Shown here piece by piece: positions 47,083-54,701 of a stretch of 64,000 nt of DNA. Source of the stretch: Luteimicrobium subarcticum (GTDB taxonomy: Bacteria; Actinomycetota; Actinomycetes; Actinomycetales; Cellulomonadaceae). The stretch is taken from positions 124,001 to 188,000 of the forward strand of contig NZ_PGTZ01000008.1 in NCBI RefSeq assembly GCF_002798015.1, read 5' to 3'. Under the pieces are notes generated by a model, which worked only from the letters and a program-made list of their open reading frames with translations, did no database searches and was not told the origin of the DNA. Both the position numbers and the translations under genes were made by a program. Numbering within the stretch: position 1 is the first letter of the stretch; every line of letters starts with the position of its first letter.

Positions 47083-47112
47083 ACGCTACGACGGCACTCG
47101 CGCCGACGCCAA
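47083..47112 (-). promoter_or_regulatory. Probable promoter of the sodium:solute symporter operon
   Basis: On the minus strand TTGGCG (47112-47107) and TAGCGT (47088-47083) are separated by 18 bases. The start site would be near 47076 with a leader of about 83 bases. Confidence 0.45.
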
Positions 47113-47118
47113 CTTTTC

Positions 47119-47154
47119 GATCACCTATTGATCAAAGGGCGATCAGAAGTGATC
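47119..47154. promoter_or_regulatory. Four GATC motifs at one-helical-turn spacing
   Basis: GATC occurs at 47119, 47130, 47141 and 47151, spaced 11, 11 and 10 bases, in a locally AT-rich patch. Three read GATCA and the fourth GATCC. The array lies between the divergent symporter and HIT promoters and probably binds a regulator on one face of the helix. Confidence 0.5.
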
Positions 47155-47182
47155 CAAGGCGTATCATCGCGACCCCGCCCGC

Positions 47183-47188
47183 TAGCGT
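47183..47188 (+). promoter_or_regulatory. -10 element TAGCGT for the HIT gene, leaderless
   Basis: TAGCGT ends six bases before ATG 47195. A GCAGGG partly resembles a ribosome-binding site, but it is too close to be useful. Confidence 0.6.
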
Positions 47189-47194
47189 GCAGGG

Positions 47195-47539
47195 ATGAGC
47201 ACCCCCGACTGCCTGTTCTGCAAGATCGTCGCCGGCGACGTCCCCGCGGACGTCGTCGCCACCACCGACCGGGCCGTCGCCTTCCGCGACGTCGCCCCGA
47301 AGGCCCCCGTGCACGTGCTCGTCGTGCCGCGCGAGCACCATCGCGACGTCGCGGCCCTCGCCGCCGCCGACCCGGCCCTCCTGGCGGAGGTCGTCGCCCT
47401 CGCCCAGCAGGTCGCCACCGACCTCGACGAGGGCGAGTTCCGGCTCGTGTTCAACACCGGCGAGTCCGCCGGGCAGAGCGTCTTCCATGTGCACGGCCAC
47501 GTGCTCGCCGGCGCGCGCCTCGGATGGAGCCCCGCCTGA
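47195..47539 (+). CDS. HIT-family nucleotide hydrolase
   Basis: HIT proteins hydrolyse nucleoside phosphoramidates or dinucleotides such as AMP-lysine; this is the HinT-like branch. The 114-residue protein has the expected length. It opens with a CLFCKIVAG zinc-type segment (C6 and C9) and ends with the catalytic triad HVHGHVL at residues 98-104. It acts in the cytoplasm. It is alone, divergent from the symporter and convergent with amt. In many actinobacteria a HIT gene lies between dnaJ-rsmE and phoH, as here, so it is part of the conserved core. Confidence 0.95.
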   Translation: MSTPDCLFCKIVAGDVPADVVATTDRAVAFRDVAPKAPVHVLVVPREHHRDVAALAAADPALLAEVVALAQQVATDLDEGEFRLVFNTGESAGQSVFHVHGHVLAGARLGWSPA

Positions 47540-47559
47540 CGCCTCCTGACTGAGGGTGG

Positions 47560-47583
47560 CGCGGGAGCTCCCCCGGGCCCGCG
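47560..47583. terminator. Stem-loop between HIT and amt genes
   Basis: CGCGGG (47560-47565) pairs with CCCGCG (47578-47583), with an inner GGGAGCTCCC palindrome as an alternative. It lies between convergent genes and has no T-tract. Confidence 0.4.
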
Positions 47584-47584
47584 A

Positions 47585-48871
47585 TCAGTGCTGCTGGCGC
47601 CCGATCGTCGAGGTCGTCGTGAGCTCGTAGGCCGACTCGGCGTGCTGGCTCGCGTCGAGCCCGGCGTGCTCGTCGTCCGGGTGCACCCGGAGGCCCATCG
47701 TGCGCTGCACGACCTTCGCCAGCACGAACGTGGCGGCGAACGCGAACGCGCTCACGGCCAGCACCCCGCCGGCCTGCACCGCGAGCTGCCCCGCGCCGCC
47801 GCCGAGCAGCAGGCCCTCGTGGACGACCGCGGGGTTCACCGCGCGCGCCGCGAGCAGCCCGACCGCGAGCGTGCCGACCACCCCGCCGACGTAGTGCACC
47901 GCGACGACGTCGAGCGAGTCGTCGTACCGGAACCGGAACTTCAGGCGGATCGCGAACAGGCAGACGACGCCTGCGACGACCCCGAGCGCGAGCGCGGGCA
48001 GCGGCTGGAGGTACCCCGCCGCGGGCGTGATCGCGACGAGCCCGGCGACGGCGCCCGACGCGGCCCCCAGCGTGGTCGCCTTGCCGGTGACCTTCTTCTC
48101 CAGGGCCAGCCAGCCGATCATGCCGCCCACGCCGGCGAGGTGGGTCGCGAGGGCCGCGCTCGCGGCGAGCTGCCCCGCGACCAGCGCCGAGCCCGCGTTG
48201 AAGCCGATCCACCCCACCCACAGGAGGCCGGCGCCGAGCAGGGTGAGGGGCAGGTTGTGGGGTGCCATCATCTCGCGCGGCCACCCGCGTCGCGGGCCCA
48301 GCACGAGGACGAGCGCGAACGCCGACGCCCCCGAGCACACCTCGACGACGGTTCCCCCGGCGAAGTCCAGCAGGCCGGCGCGGCGCAGCCAGCCGTCGGG
48401 CGAGAACACCCAGTGCGCGACGGGCGCGTAGACGACGACGGACCACACGGCGACCAGCACGACGAACGACTCGAACCGGACGCGGTCGGCCGAGGCCCCG
48501 CTGATGAGCGCCGCAGTGAGCACCGCGAAGAGCATCTGGAACAGCACGAACGCGTACGCCGGCACGGTGAGCGGGATCCCCGGCACGGCCACGCCCGCGT
48601 GCGCCAGGCCCACGAGGTGCAGGCCGCCGACCACGCCGCCGCCCGCGTCGTCGTCGAACGCGAGCGAGTAGCCGACCGCGACCCAGGTCACGGACACGAT
48701 CGCGATGCACGCGAAGCTCTGCATGATCATCGCGAGGACATGCTTGGAACGGACCATGCCGGCGTAGAAGAACGCCAGGCCGGGCGTCATGAGCAGGACC
48801 AGCGCGGTGCTCGTGAGCACCCACGCGGTGTCGCCGCTGTCGACGGTGGTCGCGGCGCCGAGGACGTGCAC
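47585..48871 (-). CDS. amt: Ammonium transporter, Amt family
   Basis: Amt proteins form trimers that carry ammonium or ammonia into the cell. The 428-residue protein has 11 predicted helices. Typical stretches are TPGLAFFYAGMVRSKHVLAM (about residues 29-48), GGTVVEVCSGASAFALVLVLG (read as two joined parts, about 168-188) and the pore histidine region WVGWIGFNAGSAL. The conserved aspartate and twin histidines fall in DFAGGTVVE, MAPHN and VAVHYVGG. GTG 48871 is preceded by GAGAGGAG at seven bases. No glnK, glnD or amtB partner is adjacent, unlike the usual amt-glnK operon, so regulation by PII protein would act from elsewhere. Confidence 0.93.
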   Translation of the reverse strand: MHVLGAATTVDSGDTAWVLTSTALVLLMTPGLAFFYAGMVRSKHVLAMIMQSFACIAIVSVTWVAVGYSLAFDDDAGGGVVGGLHLVGLAHAGVAVPGIPLTVPAYAFVLFQMLFAVLTAALISGASADRVRFESFVVLVAVWSVVVYAPVAHWVFSPDGWLRRAGLLDFAGGTVVEVCSGASAFALVLVLGPRRGWPREMMAPHNLPLTLLGAGLLWVGWIGFNAGSALVAGQLAASAALATHLAGVGGMIGWLALEKKVTGKATTLGAASGAVAGLVAITPAAGYLQPLPALALGVVAGVVCLFAIRLKFRFRYDDSLDVVAVHYVGGVVGTLAVGLLAARAVNPAVVHEGLLLGGGAGQLAVQAGGVLAVSAFAFAATFVLAKVVQRTMGLRVHPDDEHAGLDASQHAESAYELTTTSTIGRQQH

Positions 48872-48921
48872 GGCGGCTCCTCTCCGGGGGTGTGCCCGCG
48901 ACGGTGCGCGCGGGCGGCGAC

Positions 48922-48927
48922 ACGCTA
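48922..48927 (-). promoter_or_regulatory. Possible -10 TAGCGT for amt
   Basis: On the minus strand TAGCGT ends 50 bases before GTG 48871, giving a leader of about 44 bases. No clear -35 or nitrogen-regulator box is visible. Confidence 0.35.
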
Positions 48928-49019
48928 CCGGCACGGTCGCGTGCCCACGGGTGGCGTCCCGGATGCTGGGGGACGGACGGACCGGTCGCAATCCACCGGA
49001 CGACGTCGGTGTGCGCCGA

Positions 49020-49025
49020 TAGGAT
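49020..49025 (+). promoter_or_regulatory. -10 element TAGGAT of the phoH-ybeY-corC-era operon
   Basis: TAGGAT overlaps an in-frame ATG at 49024, which therefore cannot be the start. Transcription from near 49032 gives a leader of about 67 bases before ATG 49099. Confidence 0.5.
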
Positions 49026-49098
49026 GGAGGGACCCTCGCCGCACGGCGAGCGCCCGGTCACGACCGACGAAGGAGCACAGCGGCCCACGGGCCGGCTC

Positions 49099-50175
49099 AT
49101 GACCACCACACCCCGCACCGAGGTACCCGGCTCCTCGTCCGGCCCTGCGGCGAGCCCCCGGATCGAGCACCGCATCGTCGTCCCGTCGTCCCTGCCCATG
49201 GTCGCCGTGCTGGGCACCCAGGACTCCGTGCTCCGGGCCGTCGAGGCCGGCTTCCCGGCGGTCGACGTCCACGCGCGCGGCAACGAGATCGCGGTCTCGG
49301 GGCGCCCCGGCGACGTCGCCCTCGTCTCGCGCCTGCTCGACGAGCTCATCGAGGTCGCCGAGTCGGGCACACCGCTCACCGCCGACGTCGTCCGTCGCTC
49401 GATCGGCATGCTGACGGCCGCGACCGCGACACGCCCGGCCGAGGTGCTGACGTTCGACATCGTCTCCAGCCGGGGCCGCACCATCCGGCCGAAGACGGTC
49501 GGGCAGAAGCACTACGTCGACGCGATCGACGCGAACACCGTGACGTTCGGCATCGGACCCGCCGGCACGGGCAAGACGTACCTCGCGATGGCCAAGGCCG
49601 TGCAGGCGCTCCAGGCCAAGCAGGTCAACCGCATCGTCCTGACGCGGCCCGCCGTCGAGGCGGGCGAGCGGCTCGGGTTCCTGCCCGGGAGCCTCTCCGA
49701 CAAGATCGACCCGTACCTGCGGCCGCTGTACGACGCGCTGCACGACATGGTCGACACGGAGTCGATCCCCAAGCTCATCGAGAACGGCACCATCGAGGTC
49801 GCGCCCCTCGCGTACATGCGTGGGCGCTCGCTGAACGACTCGTTCGTCATCCTCGACGAGGCGCAGAACACGTCCGGCGAGCAGATGAAGATGTTCCTCA
49901 CGCGCCTCGGATTCGGCTCCAAGATGGTCATCACCGGCGACGTCACGCAGGTCGACCTGCCCGGTGGCACCACCTCGGGGCTGCGTGTCGTGGAGGACGT
50001 GCTCACCGGCGTCGACGACGTCGAGTTCTGCCGCCTCACCTCGTCCGACGTGGTCCGCCACCGGCTCGTCAGCGACATCATCGACGCGTACGCGCGGTGG
50101 GACGTCTCGTCCGACCCGCGACGCCAGGACAGGGCGGTCGGCGACCGTCGGGAAGGCCGGGGACGGCGCGCATGA
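49099..50175 (+). CDS. PhoH-like ATPase (YbeZ type)
   Basis: PhoH-like proteins are P-loop ATPases related to helicases and are functionally tied to the ribosomal RNase YbeY. The 358-residue protein has an N-terminal KH-like region (about residues 20-95), a core with Walker A GPAGTGKT (about 153-160), Walker [10 protein letters not shown] (about 250-258) and the motif [14 protein letters not shown] 49099 was chosen because the -10 element overlaps the earlier ATG; GAAGGAG lies 22 bases upstream, further than usual. ybeY overlaps the stop by ATGA. The run phoH-ybeY-corC-era is one of the most conserved bacterial operons. Confidence 0.93.
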   Translation: MTTTPRTEVPGSSSGPAASPRIEHRIVVPSSLPMVAVLGTQDSVLRAVEAGFPAVDVHARGNEIAVSGRPGDVALVSRLLDELIEVAESGTPLTADVVRRSIGMLTAATATRPAEVLTFDIVSSRGRTIRPKTVGQKHYVDAIDANTVTFGIGPAGTGKTYLAMAKAVQALQAKQVNRIVLTRPAVEAGERLGFLPGSLSDKIDPYLRPLYDALHDMVDTESIPKLIENGTIEVAPLAYMRGRSLNDSFVILDEAQNTSGEQMKMFLTRLGFGSKMVITGDVTQVDLPGGTTSGLRVVEDVLTGVDDVEFCRLTSSDVVRHRLVSDIIDAYARWDVSSDPRRQDRAVGDRREGRGRRA

Positions 50176-50633
50176 GCATCGAGGTCACCAACGAGTCGGG
50201 CTTCGAGGCCTCGCCGATCGACGAGGGCGAGTTCGCCGCGCTCGCCCGGTTCGTGCTCGAGCAGATGCACGTCCACCCGCAGACCGAGCTGTCGATCCTG
50301 TTCGTCGACACGGACACCATGACCGACCTGCACGTGAAGTGGATGGACGAGCCCGGCCCCACCGACGTGCTGTCGTTTCCCATGGACGAGCTGCGCCCCG
50401 GCCGCGAGGGCGACGTGACCCCCGCCGGCCTGCTCGGCGACGTGGTGCTGTGCCCCGACGTGGCCGCGCAGCAGGCCGTCACCGCGGGCCACTCCACGGC
50501 AGAGGAGATGCTGCTCCTCACGACGCACGGCATCCTGCACCTGCTCGGCTACGACCACGCCGAGCCCGAGGAGGAGAAGGAGATGTTCGCGCTCCAGCGC
50601 CAGCTGCTCCTGACCTTCCTCGCCTCGCGCTGA
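50172..50633 (+). CDS. ybeY: Endoribonuclease / rRNA maturation factor YbeY
   Basis: YbeY is a zinc-dependent RNase needed for 16S rRNA 3'-end maturation and ribosome quality control. The 153-residue protein has the usual length and the signature [11 protein letters not shown], giving zinc ligands H119, H123 and H129. The invariant [10 protein letters not shown] stretch (about residues 89-98) and the DVLSFP motif (65-70) are present. ATG 50172 overlaps the phoH stop. It acts in the cytoplasm on ribosomes together with PhoH-like protein and Era, whose genes flank it. Confidence 0.96.
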   Translation: MSIEVTNESGFEASPIDEGEFAALARFVLEQMHVHPQTELSILFVDTDTMTDLHVKWMDEPGPTDVLSFPMDELRPGREGDVTPAGLLGDVVLCPDVAAQQAVTAGHSTAEEMLLLTTHGILHLLGYDHAEPEEEKEMFALQRQLLLTFLASR

Positions 50634-50640
50634 GGCCGCG

Positions 50641-51948
50641 ATGACCGACGCCCCCGTCTGGCTCCTCGCGCTCGTCGCGCTCGTCGGCATCGTCCTCGCC
50701 GCCGTCCTCAGCGCCGGTGAGACGGCCGTCGTGCGGGTGTCGCACGCCGCGCTCACCGAGCTCGGCACCACGACCACCAACCCGCGCCGACAGGCCGCCG
50801 TGCGTCGCGCGACGACGCTCGTCGACGACGCCCGCGGCACCGCGGTGTCCGCGTCGCTCCTGCGCGTGCTCGCCGAGATGCTGTCCACCGCGTGCATCAC
50901 GCTCACGGTCGCCGTGTGGCTCGACTCGTGGTGGGAGGTGCTGCTCGTCGCCGTCGGCGTCAGTCTTGTCGTCGCGGTGCTGCTCGTCCGGCTCAGCCCG
51001 CGCTCGCTCGGACGACGGCACGCGCCCGTCGTGGTGGCCGCGTCCTCACGGCTCCTGGGCGGCGCGGTCGTCCTGACGCGCTGGCTCCAGCCGCTGCTGC
51101 GCACCTCGGCGCCCACCCCGCAGGAGGAGGTCGACGAGCTGCGCGAGCTCGTCGAGCGCACGGGGGAGTCGGACGCCTTCGAGGACGACGACCGCGAGCT
51201 CATCCGGTCGGTCTTCGAGCTCGGCGACACGATGGTCCGCGAGGTCATGGTGCCGCGCACCGACATGATCACGACCGCCGCCGACACGCCGCTCGTCAAG
51301 GCGCTGCGGCTGTTCCTGCGGTCGGGGTTCTCGCGCGTGCCGGTGATCGGCGAGTCGACCGACGACCTGCTCGGCGTGCTCTACTTCAAGGACGTGGTGC
51401 GCGTCCTCGAGCAGCAGGGCAACGCACCGACGGCACTGGCGGAGCGCACCGCGCACGACGTCGCCCGGCCCCCCGTCTTCGTGCCCGAGTCCAAGCCGGT
51501 CGACGACCTGCTGCGCGAGATGCAGGCCGCCGCGAACCACATCGCCCTCGTCGTGGACGAGTACGGTGGCATCGCAGGGCTCGTCACCATCGAAGACCTC
51601 CTCGAGGAGATCGTCGGGGAGCTCACCGACGAGCACGACCGTTCCGGCCCCGAGGTCGAGGACCTCGGCGACGGCACCTACCGGGTGCCGGCGCGGCTCG
51701 GGCTCGACGACCTCGGCGAGCTCTTCGGCGTCGAGATCGAGGACGACGACGTCGACACCGCGGGCGGCCTGCTCGCCAAGGCGCTCGGCAAGGTGCCGAT
51801 CGCGGGGTCCGGCGCGGACGTGCACGGCGTCCGGCTCGTCGCCGAACGCGTCGAGGGACGCCGCCGCCGGCTGGCGTCGCTGCTCGCGTCGCGCGCCCAG
51901 AACGACCCGCACCAGACCACCCGACCGGAGGACACCGATGAGCACTGA
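50641..51948 (+). CDS. CNNM/CorC-type membrane protein with CBS domains
   Basis: The 435-residue protein is a CNNM-domain transporter-like protein (HlyC/CorC family), linked to magnesium or cobalt efflux or resistance; the name hemolysin is historical. An N-terminal domain with about three or four membrane helices (about residues 1-180) is followed by an acidic linker and MVREVMVPRTDM. A CBS pair (about 200-330) comes next, with the EYGGIAGLVTIEDLLEEIVG stretch, and then a CorC/HlyC C-terminal domain (about 340-420). The ATG starts seven bases after ybeY. era overlaps the last 11 bases in another frame. Confidence 0.93.
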   Translation: MTDAPVWLLALVALVGIVLAAVLSAGETAVVRVSHAALTELGTTTTNPRRQAAVRRATTLVDDARGTAVSASLLRVLAEMLSTACITLTVAVWLDSWWEVLLVAVGVSLVVAVLLVRLSPRSLGRRHAPVVVAASSRLLGGAVVLTRWLQPLLRTSAPTPQEEVDELRELVERTGESDAFEDDDRELIRSVFELGDTMVREVMVPRTDMITTAADTPLVKALRLFLRSGFSRVPVIGESTDDLLGVLYFKDVVRVLEQQGNAPTALAERTAHDVARPPVFVPESKPVDDLLREMQAAANHIALVVDEYGGIAGLVTIEDLLEEIVGELTDEHDRSGPEVEDLGDGTYRVPARLGLDDLGELFGVEIEDDDVDTAGGLLAKALGKVPIAGSGADVHGVRLVAERVEGRRRRLASLLASRAQNDPHQTTRPEDTDEH

Positions 51949-52891
51949 CGCACGGGGCGACGCCCCCGACCACCGCTCGGGCTTCGCCTGCCTCGTGGGG
52001 CGCCCCAACGCGGGCAAGTCCACGCTCACCAACGCGCTCGTCGGCGAGAAGGTCGCCATCACGTCGGGGCGTCCCCAGACGACCCGCCACACCATCCGCG
52101 GGATCGTGAACCGGCCCGACGCGCAGCTCGTGCTCGTGGACACCCCGGGGCTGCACCGTCCGCGGACGCTGCTCGGCGAGCGGCTCAACGACCTCGTCCG
52201 CGAGACGCTCACCGAGGTCGATGTCGTCGTGTTCTGCCTGCCCGCCGACCAGAAGGTCGGTCCGGGTGACCGGTACATCGCGGCCCAGCTCGCCGACGTC
52301 ATGCGCGGACGCCGGGGCACGCCCGTCGTCGCGGCCGTCACCAAGGCCGACACGGTCAGCCGTGAGCAGCTCGCGCAGCACCTCCTCGCCGTCGACCAGC
52401 TCGGCGACTGGGCGCAGATCGTGCCCGTGTCCGCGGTCGAGGGCTATCAGGTCGGCACCCTGACGGACGTCCTCGTGCAGCATCTCCCGGCCGGCCCCGA
52501 GCTCTACCCGGGCGGCGAGCTGACCGACGAGCCGGAGGCCGTCATGGTCGCGGAGCTGGTCCGCGAGGCGGCGCTCGAGGGCGTGCGCGACGAGCTGCCG
52601 CACTCCCTGGCCGTGGTGGTCGACGAGATCGTGCCGCGCACCCGCGCGGACGGCTCCCCGCGGCCCCCGGGCGACGAGCTGCTCGACGTGCGCGTCGACG
52701 TGTTCGTCGAGCGGGACAGCCAGAAGGCGATCGTGATCGGCAAGCGCGGCGCCCGCCTGCGGGACGTCGGGACGCGCGCCCGGTCCGGCATCGAGGCGCT
52801 CCTCGGCTCGCGCGTGTACCTGGATCTCCACGTGAAGGTCGCGAAGGACTGGCAGCGCGACCCCAAGCAGCTCCGACGCCTCGGCTTCTGA
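51938..52891 (+). CDS. era: GTPase Era
   Basis: Era binds the 3' end of 16S rRNA and couples 30S assembly to growth. The 317-residue protein has a GTPase domain with G1 GRPNAGKST (residues 22-30), G2 TTRHTIRG, G3 DTPGLH and G4 TKAD. A C-terminal KH domain carries QKAIVIGKRGARLRDVG (about 263-279). ATG 51938 lies inside the end of the CorC-like gene, with a GGAGGA in front of it. Open frame further upstream is out of family. The gene ends the phoH operon; the next gene has its own promoter. Confidence 0.97.
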   Translation: MSTDARGDAPDHRSGFACLVGRPNAGKSTLTNALVGEKVAITSGRPQTTRHTIRGIVNRPDAQLVLVDTPGLHRPRTLLGERLNDLVRETLTEVDVVVFCLPADQKVGPGDRYIAAQLADVMRGRRGTPVVAAVTKADTVSREQLAQHLLAVDQLGDWAQIVPVSAVEGYQVGTLTDVLVQHLPAGPELYPGGELTDEPEAVMVAELVREAALEGVRDELPHSLAVVVDEIVPRTRADGSPRPPGDELLDVRVDVFVERDSQKAIVIGKRGARLRDVGTRARSGIEALLGSRVYLDLHVKVAKDWQRDPKQLRRLGF

Positions 52892-52937
52892 GCGCTCCTG
52901 AGCCGGCTGGGTCCCGCGGCGGCGACCTGCGCCGTCG

Positions 52938-52943
52938 TACGAT
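52938..52943 (+). promoter_or_regulatory. -10 element TACGAT for the hydrolase gene, leaderless
   Basis: TACGAT ends six bases before GTG 52950. No Shine-Dalgarno sequence is visible. Confidence 0.6.
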
Positions 52944-52949
52944 CCCGGG

Positions 52950-54539
52950 GTGACCTTCCGGACCGCTGCGACCACGGCCGTGCTGGCCGTCGGGCTCGCG
53001 GCCGTCGGCGCGTTCGCCGGACCGGAGTGGGACCCGCAACCCGTCGACCACCATGTGGTGACCGCCGCGACGTCGACCGAGATCGGCGCCCCGGGTGCCA
53101 CGACCCCGATCGGCACGTACCCCGTGCGGACCGAGGACGTCGTCGTCCACCTCGACGGCACCGACGTCACGGCACGCCTGCGCGAACCTGTGGGGGCGGG
53201 CAGCGGCCTGCCGGGCATGGTCTTCGTGCACGGCGCGGGCACGGGGGACGGCGCGACGGCGTTCCGGGAGACCGCGACCGAGCTCGCGAGCGCCGGCGTC
53301 GTCACGCTCGTCCCGTCGAAGAACCTCACGACGTACTCGCTGCGCCACCGCGACTACCTGCAGATGGCGGGCGACTACGCGCGGTCCGTCGAGCTCCTGC
53401 GCAGCCAGCCCGACGTCGACCCCGCGAAGGTCGGCGTGTACGGGGAGTCCGAGGGCACCTGGATCGTCCCGGTCATGGCCCATGAGGACCCGTCGCTCGC
53501 GTTCACCGTCATGACGTCGTCGCCCGTGGTGCGCCCGCGCGAGCAGGCGGCGTACGCCGTCGACTCGTACCTGCGCAACACCAACGTGCCGCAGGGCGTG
53601 TTCCGGGCGATCCCGCGGGCGGTCGGTATGGAGCTGCCCGACGGCGGGCTCGACTACGTCGACTTCGACGTGCGGCCCTACCTGGGTATGAACCAACCGA
53701 CCCTGGTGGCGTACGGCACGGCGGACGCGTCCATGCCGATCGAGCAGGGTGCCGAGGAGATCCTCGCGGCCGCGCACACCGCCGGGAACGACGCCGTGAC
53801 GGTGCGCTACTACGGCGGAGCGGACCACGGCATCCGGATCGACGGTGTCATCGACCAGAACTTCCCGCGCGACGTGGCGTCGTTCGTCCTCGGTCTCCCG
53901 GGGACCGCCGGTGCGGCCCCCCGGATCGCGGGGGCGCAGCCCAACCAGGTGTATCTCGCCGAGCCCGTGCCGAGCCCCCGCTGGTACGGCAACGGCGACG
54001 TCCTGTTCGGGTTCACGGTCGCGGCCGTGGTCGCCGCTCTCGGCGCGCCGCTGCTGTGGGGCGCGTCCGTGCTGGCGCTGCGCCGGATGCGCGGCGCGCG
54101 ACGCTGGGTGGGCGGCCTGGCCCGCGACCTGCGCCTCCCGATGCTCCTCGCGGCCGTCGGGTCCGTCATGACGCTCGTCGCGCTCGTCGTCTACCTGTTC
54201 GCCATCGCCCGGCTCGCCGTGGACTACTCGCAGAACTCGGTGATCGTGCAGGGCGGGTGGCTGGGTGTCCGTCTGCTGGGGCTCGCGACCCTCGTGCCCG
54301 TCGCCGTCGCCGTGAACCGGCTGTCCGACCGGCGCGAGCGCCGCGGCGTCCTCGGCTGGCTCCGCGAGCGGGTCGTCGTGGACGACCCGGCGAGCCACTC
54401 CACGACGCCGGGCGTCCGGGCGGGCCAGCCCGTCGCGCGCGGGGTCGGCGGCTGGGCCCTGTTCAGCCTGCTCACATTCGCCGTCGGCATGCTGCTCCTC
54501 GTCACCGCGTACTGGGGCGTGTTCCAGCTCGGCATCTGA
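52950..54539 (+). CDS. Secreted or membrane alpha/beta hydrolase with C-terminal membrane helices
   Basis: The 529-residue protein has an N-terminal signal or anchor helix (about residues 5-25), an alpha/beta hydrolase domain (about 60-320) and then about four transmembrane helices (about 345-525). The nucleophile elbow is GESEG (serine near residue 169), the acid is in GTADASMP (about 256-263) and the histidine in GADHGI (about 290-295). The catalytic domain should face outside, anchored by the C-terminal helices. Family resemblance is to prolyl oligopeptidase-like or dienelactone-type hydrolases; the substrate is unknown. The GTG start is leaderless. It stands between era and another membrane protein gene. 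Confidence 0.82.
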   Translation: MTFRTAATTAVLAVGLAAVGAFAGPEWDPQPVDHHVVTAATSTEIGAPGATTPIGTYPVRTEDVVVHLDGTDVTARLREPVGAGSGLPGMVFVHGAGTGDGATAFRETATELASAGVVTLVPSKNLTTYSLRHRDYLQMAGDYARSVELLRSQPDVDPAKVGVYGESEGTWIVPVMAHEDPSLAFTVMTSSPVVRPREQAAYAVDSYLRNTNVPQGVFRAIPRAVGMELPDGGLDYVDFDVRPYLGMNQPTLVAYGTADASMPIEQGAEEILAAAHTAGNDAVTVRYYGGADHGIRIDGVIDQNFPRDVASFVLGLPGTAGAAPRIAGAQPNQVYLAEPVPSPRWYGNGDVLFGFTVAAVVAALGAPLLWGASVLALRRMRGARRWVGGLARDLRLPMLLAAVGSVMTLVALVVYLFAIARLAVDYSQNSVIVQGGWLGVRLLGLATLVPVAVAVNRLSDRRERRGVLGWLRERVVVDDPASHSTTPGVRAGQPVARGVGGWALFSLLTFAVGMLLLVTAYWGVFQLGI

Positions 54540-54616
54540 CGCGGCGCCCCCGGGCGGCCGGACGGTCGGACCGGCCCCGGACTGGCCCCGGACTCGGCGA
54601 CGGCCCGCGTGGCAAC

Positions 54617-54675
54617 TTGTCCCTCTCGCCCGGCACCGGTAGAAACGGACGGTCGTACGGCACGTCGTACGACCG
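54617..54675 (+). promoter_or_regulatory. Promoter with overlapping 10-bp inverted repeat
   Basis: TTGTCC (54617-54622) and TAGAAA (54640-54645) are separated by 17 bases. CGGTCGTACG (54650-54659) and CGTACGACCG (54666-54675) form a perfect inverted repeat with a six-base spacer. It covers the expected start site near 54652, which fits an operator. Confidence 0.5.
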
Positions 54676-54701
54676 CTGACGCACCACCGAAGGAGCACGA
54701 C

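Noticed and set aside
47585-48871. Amt with a missing PII gene as a broken nitrogen operon
   Set aside because: No pseudogene remnant of glnK is visible downstream, and solitary amt genes are common. Nothing indicates a deletion.
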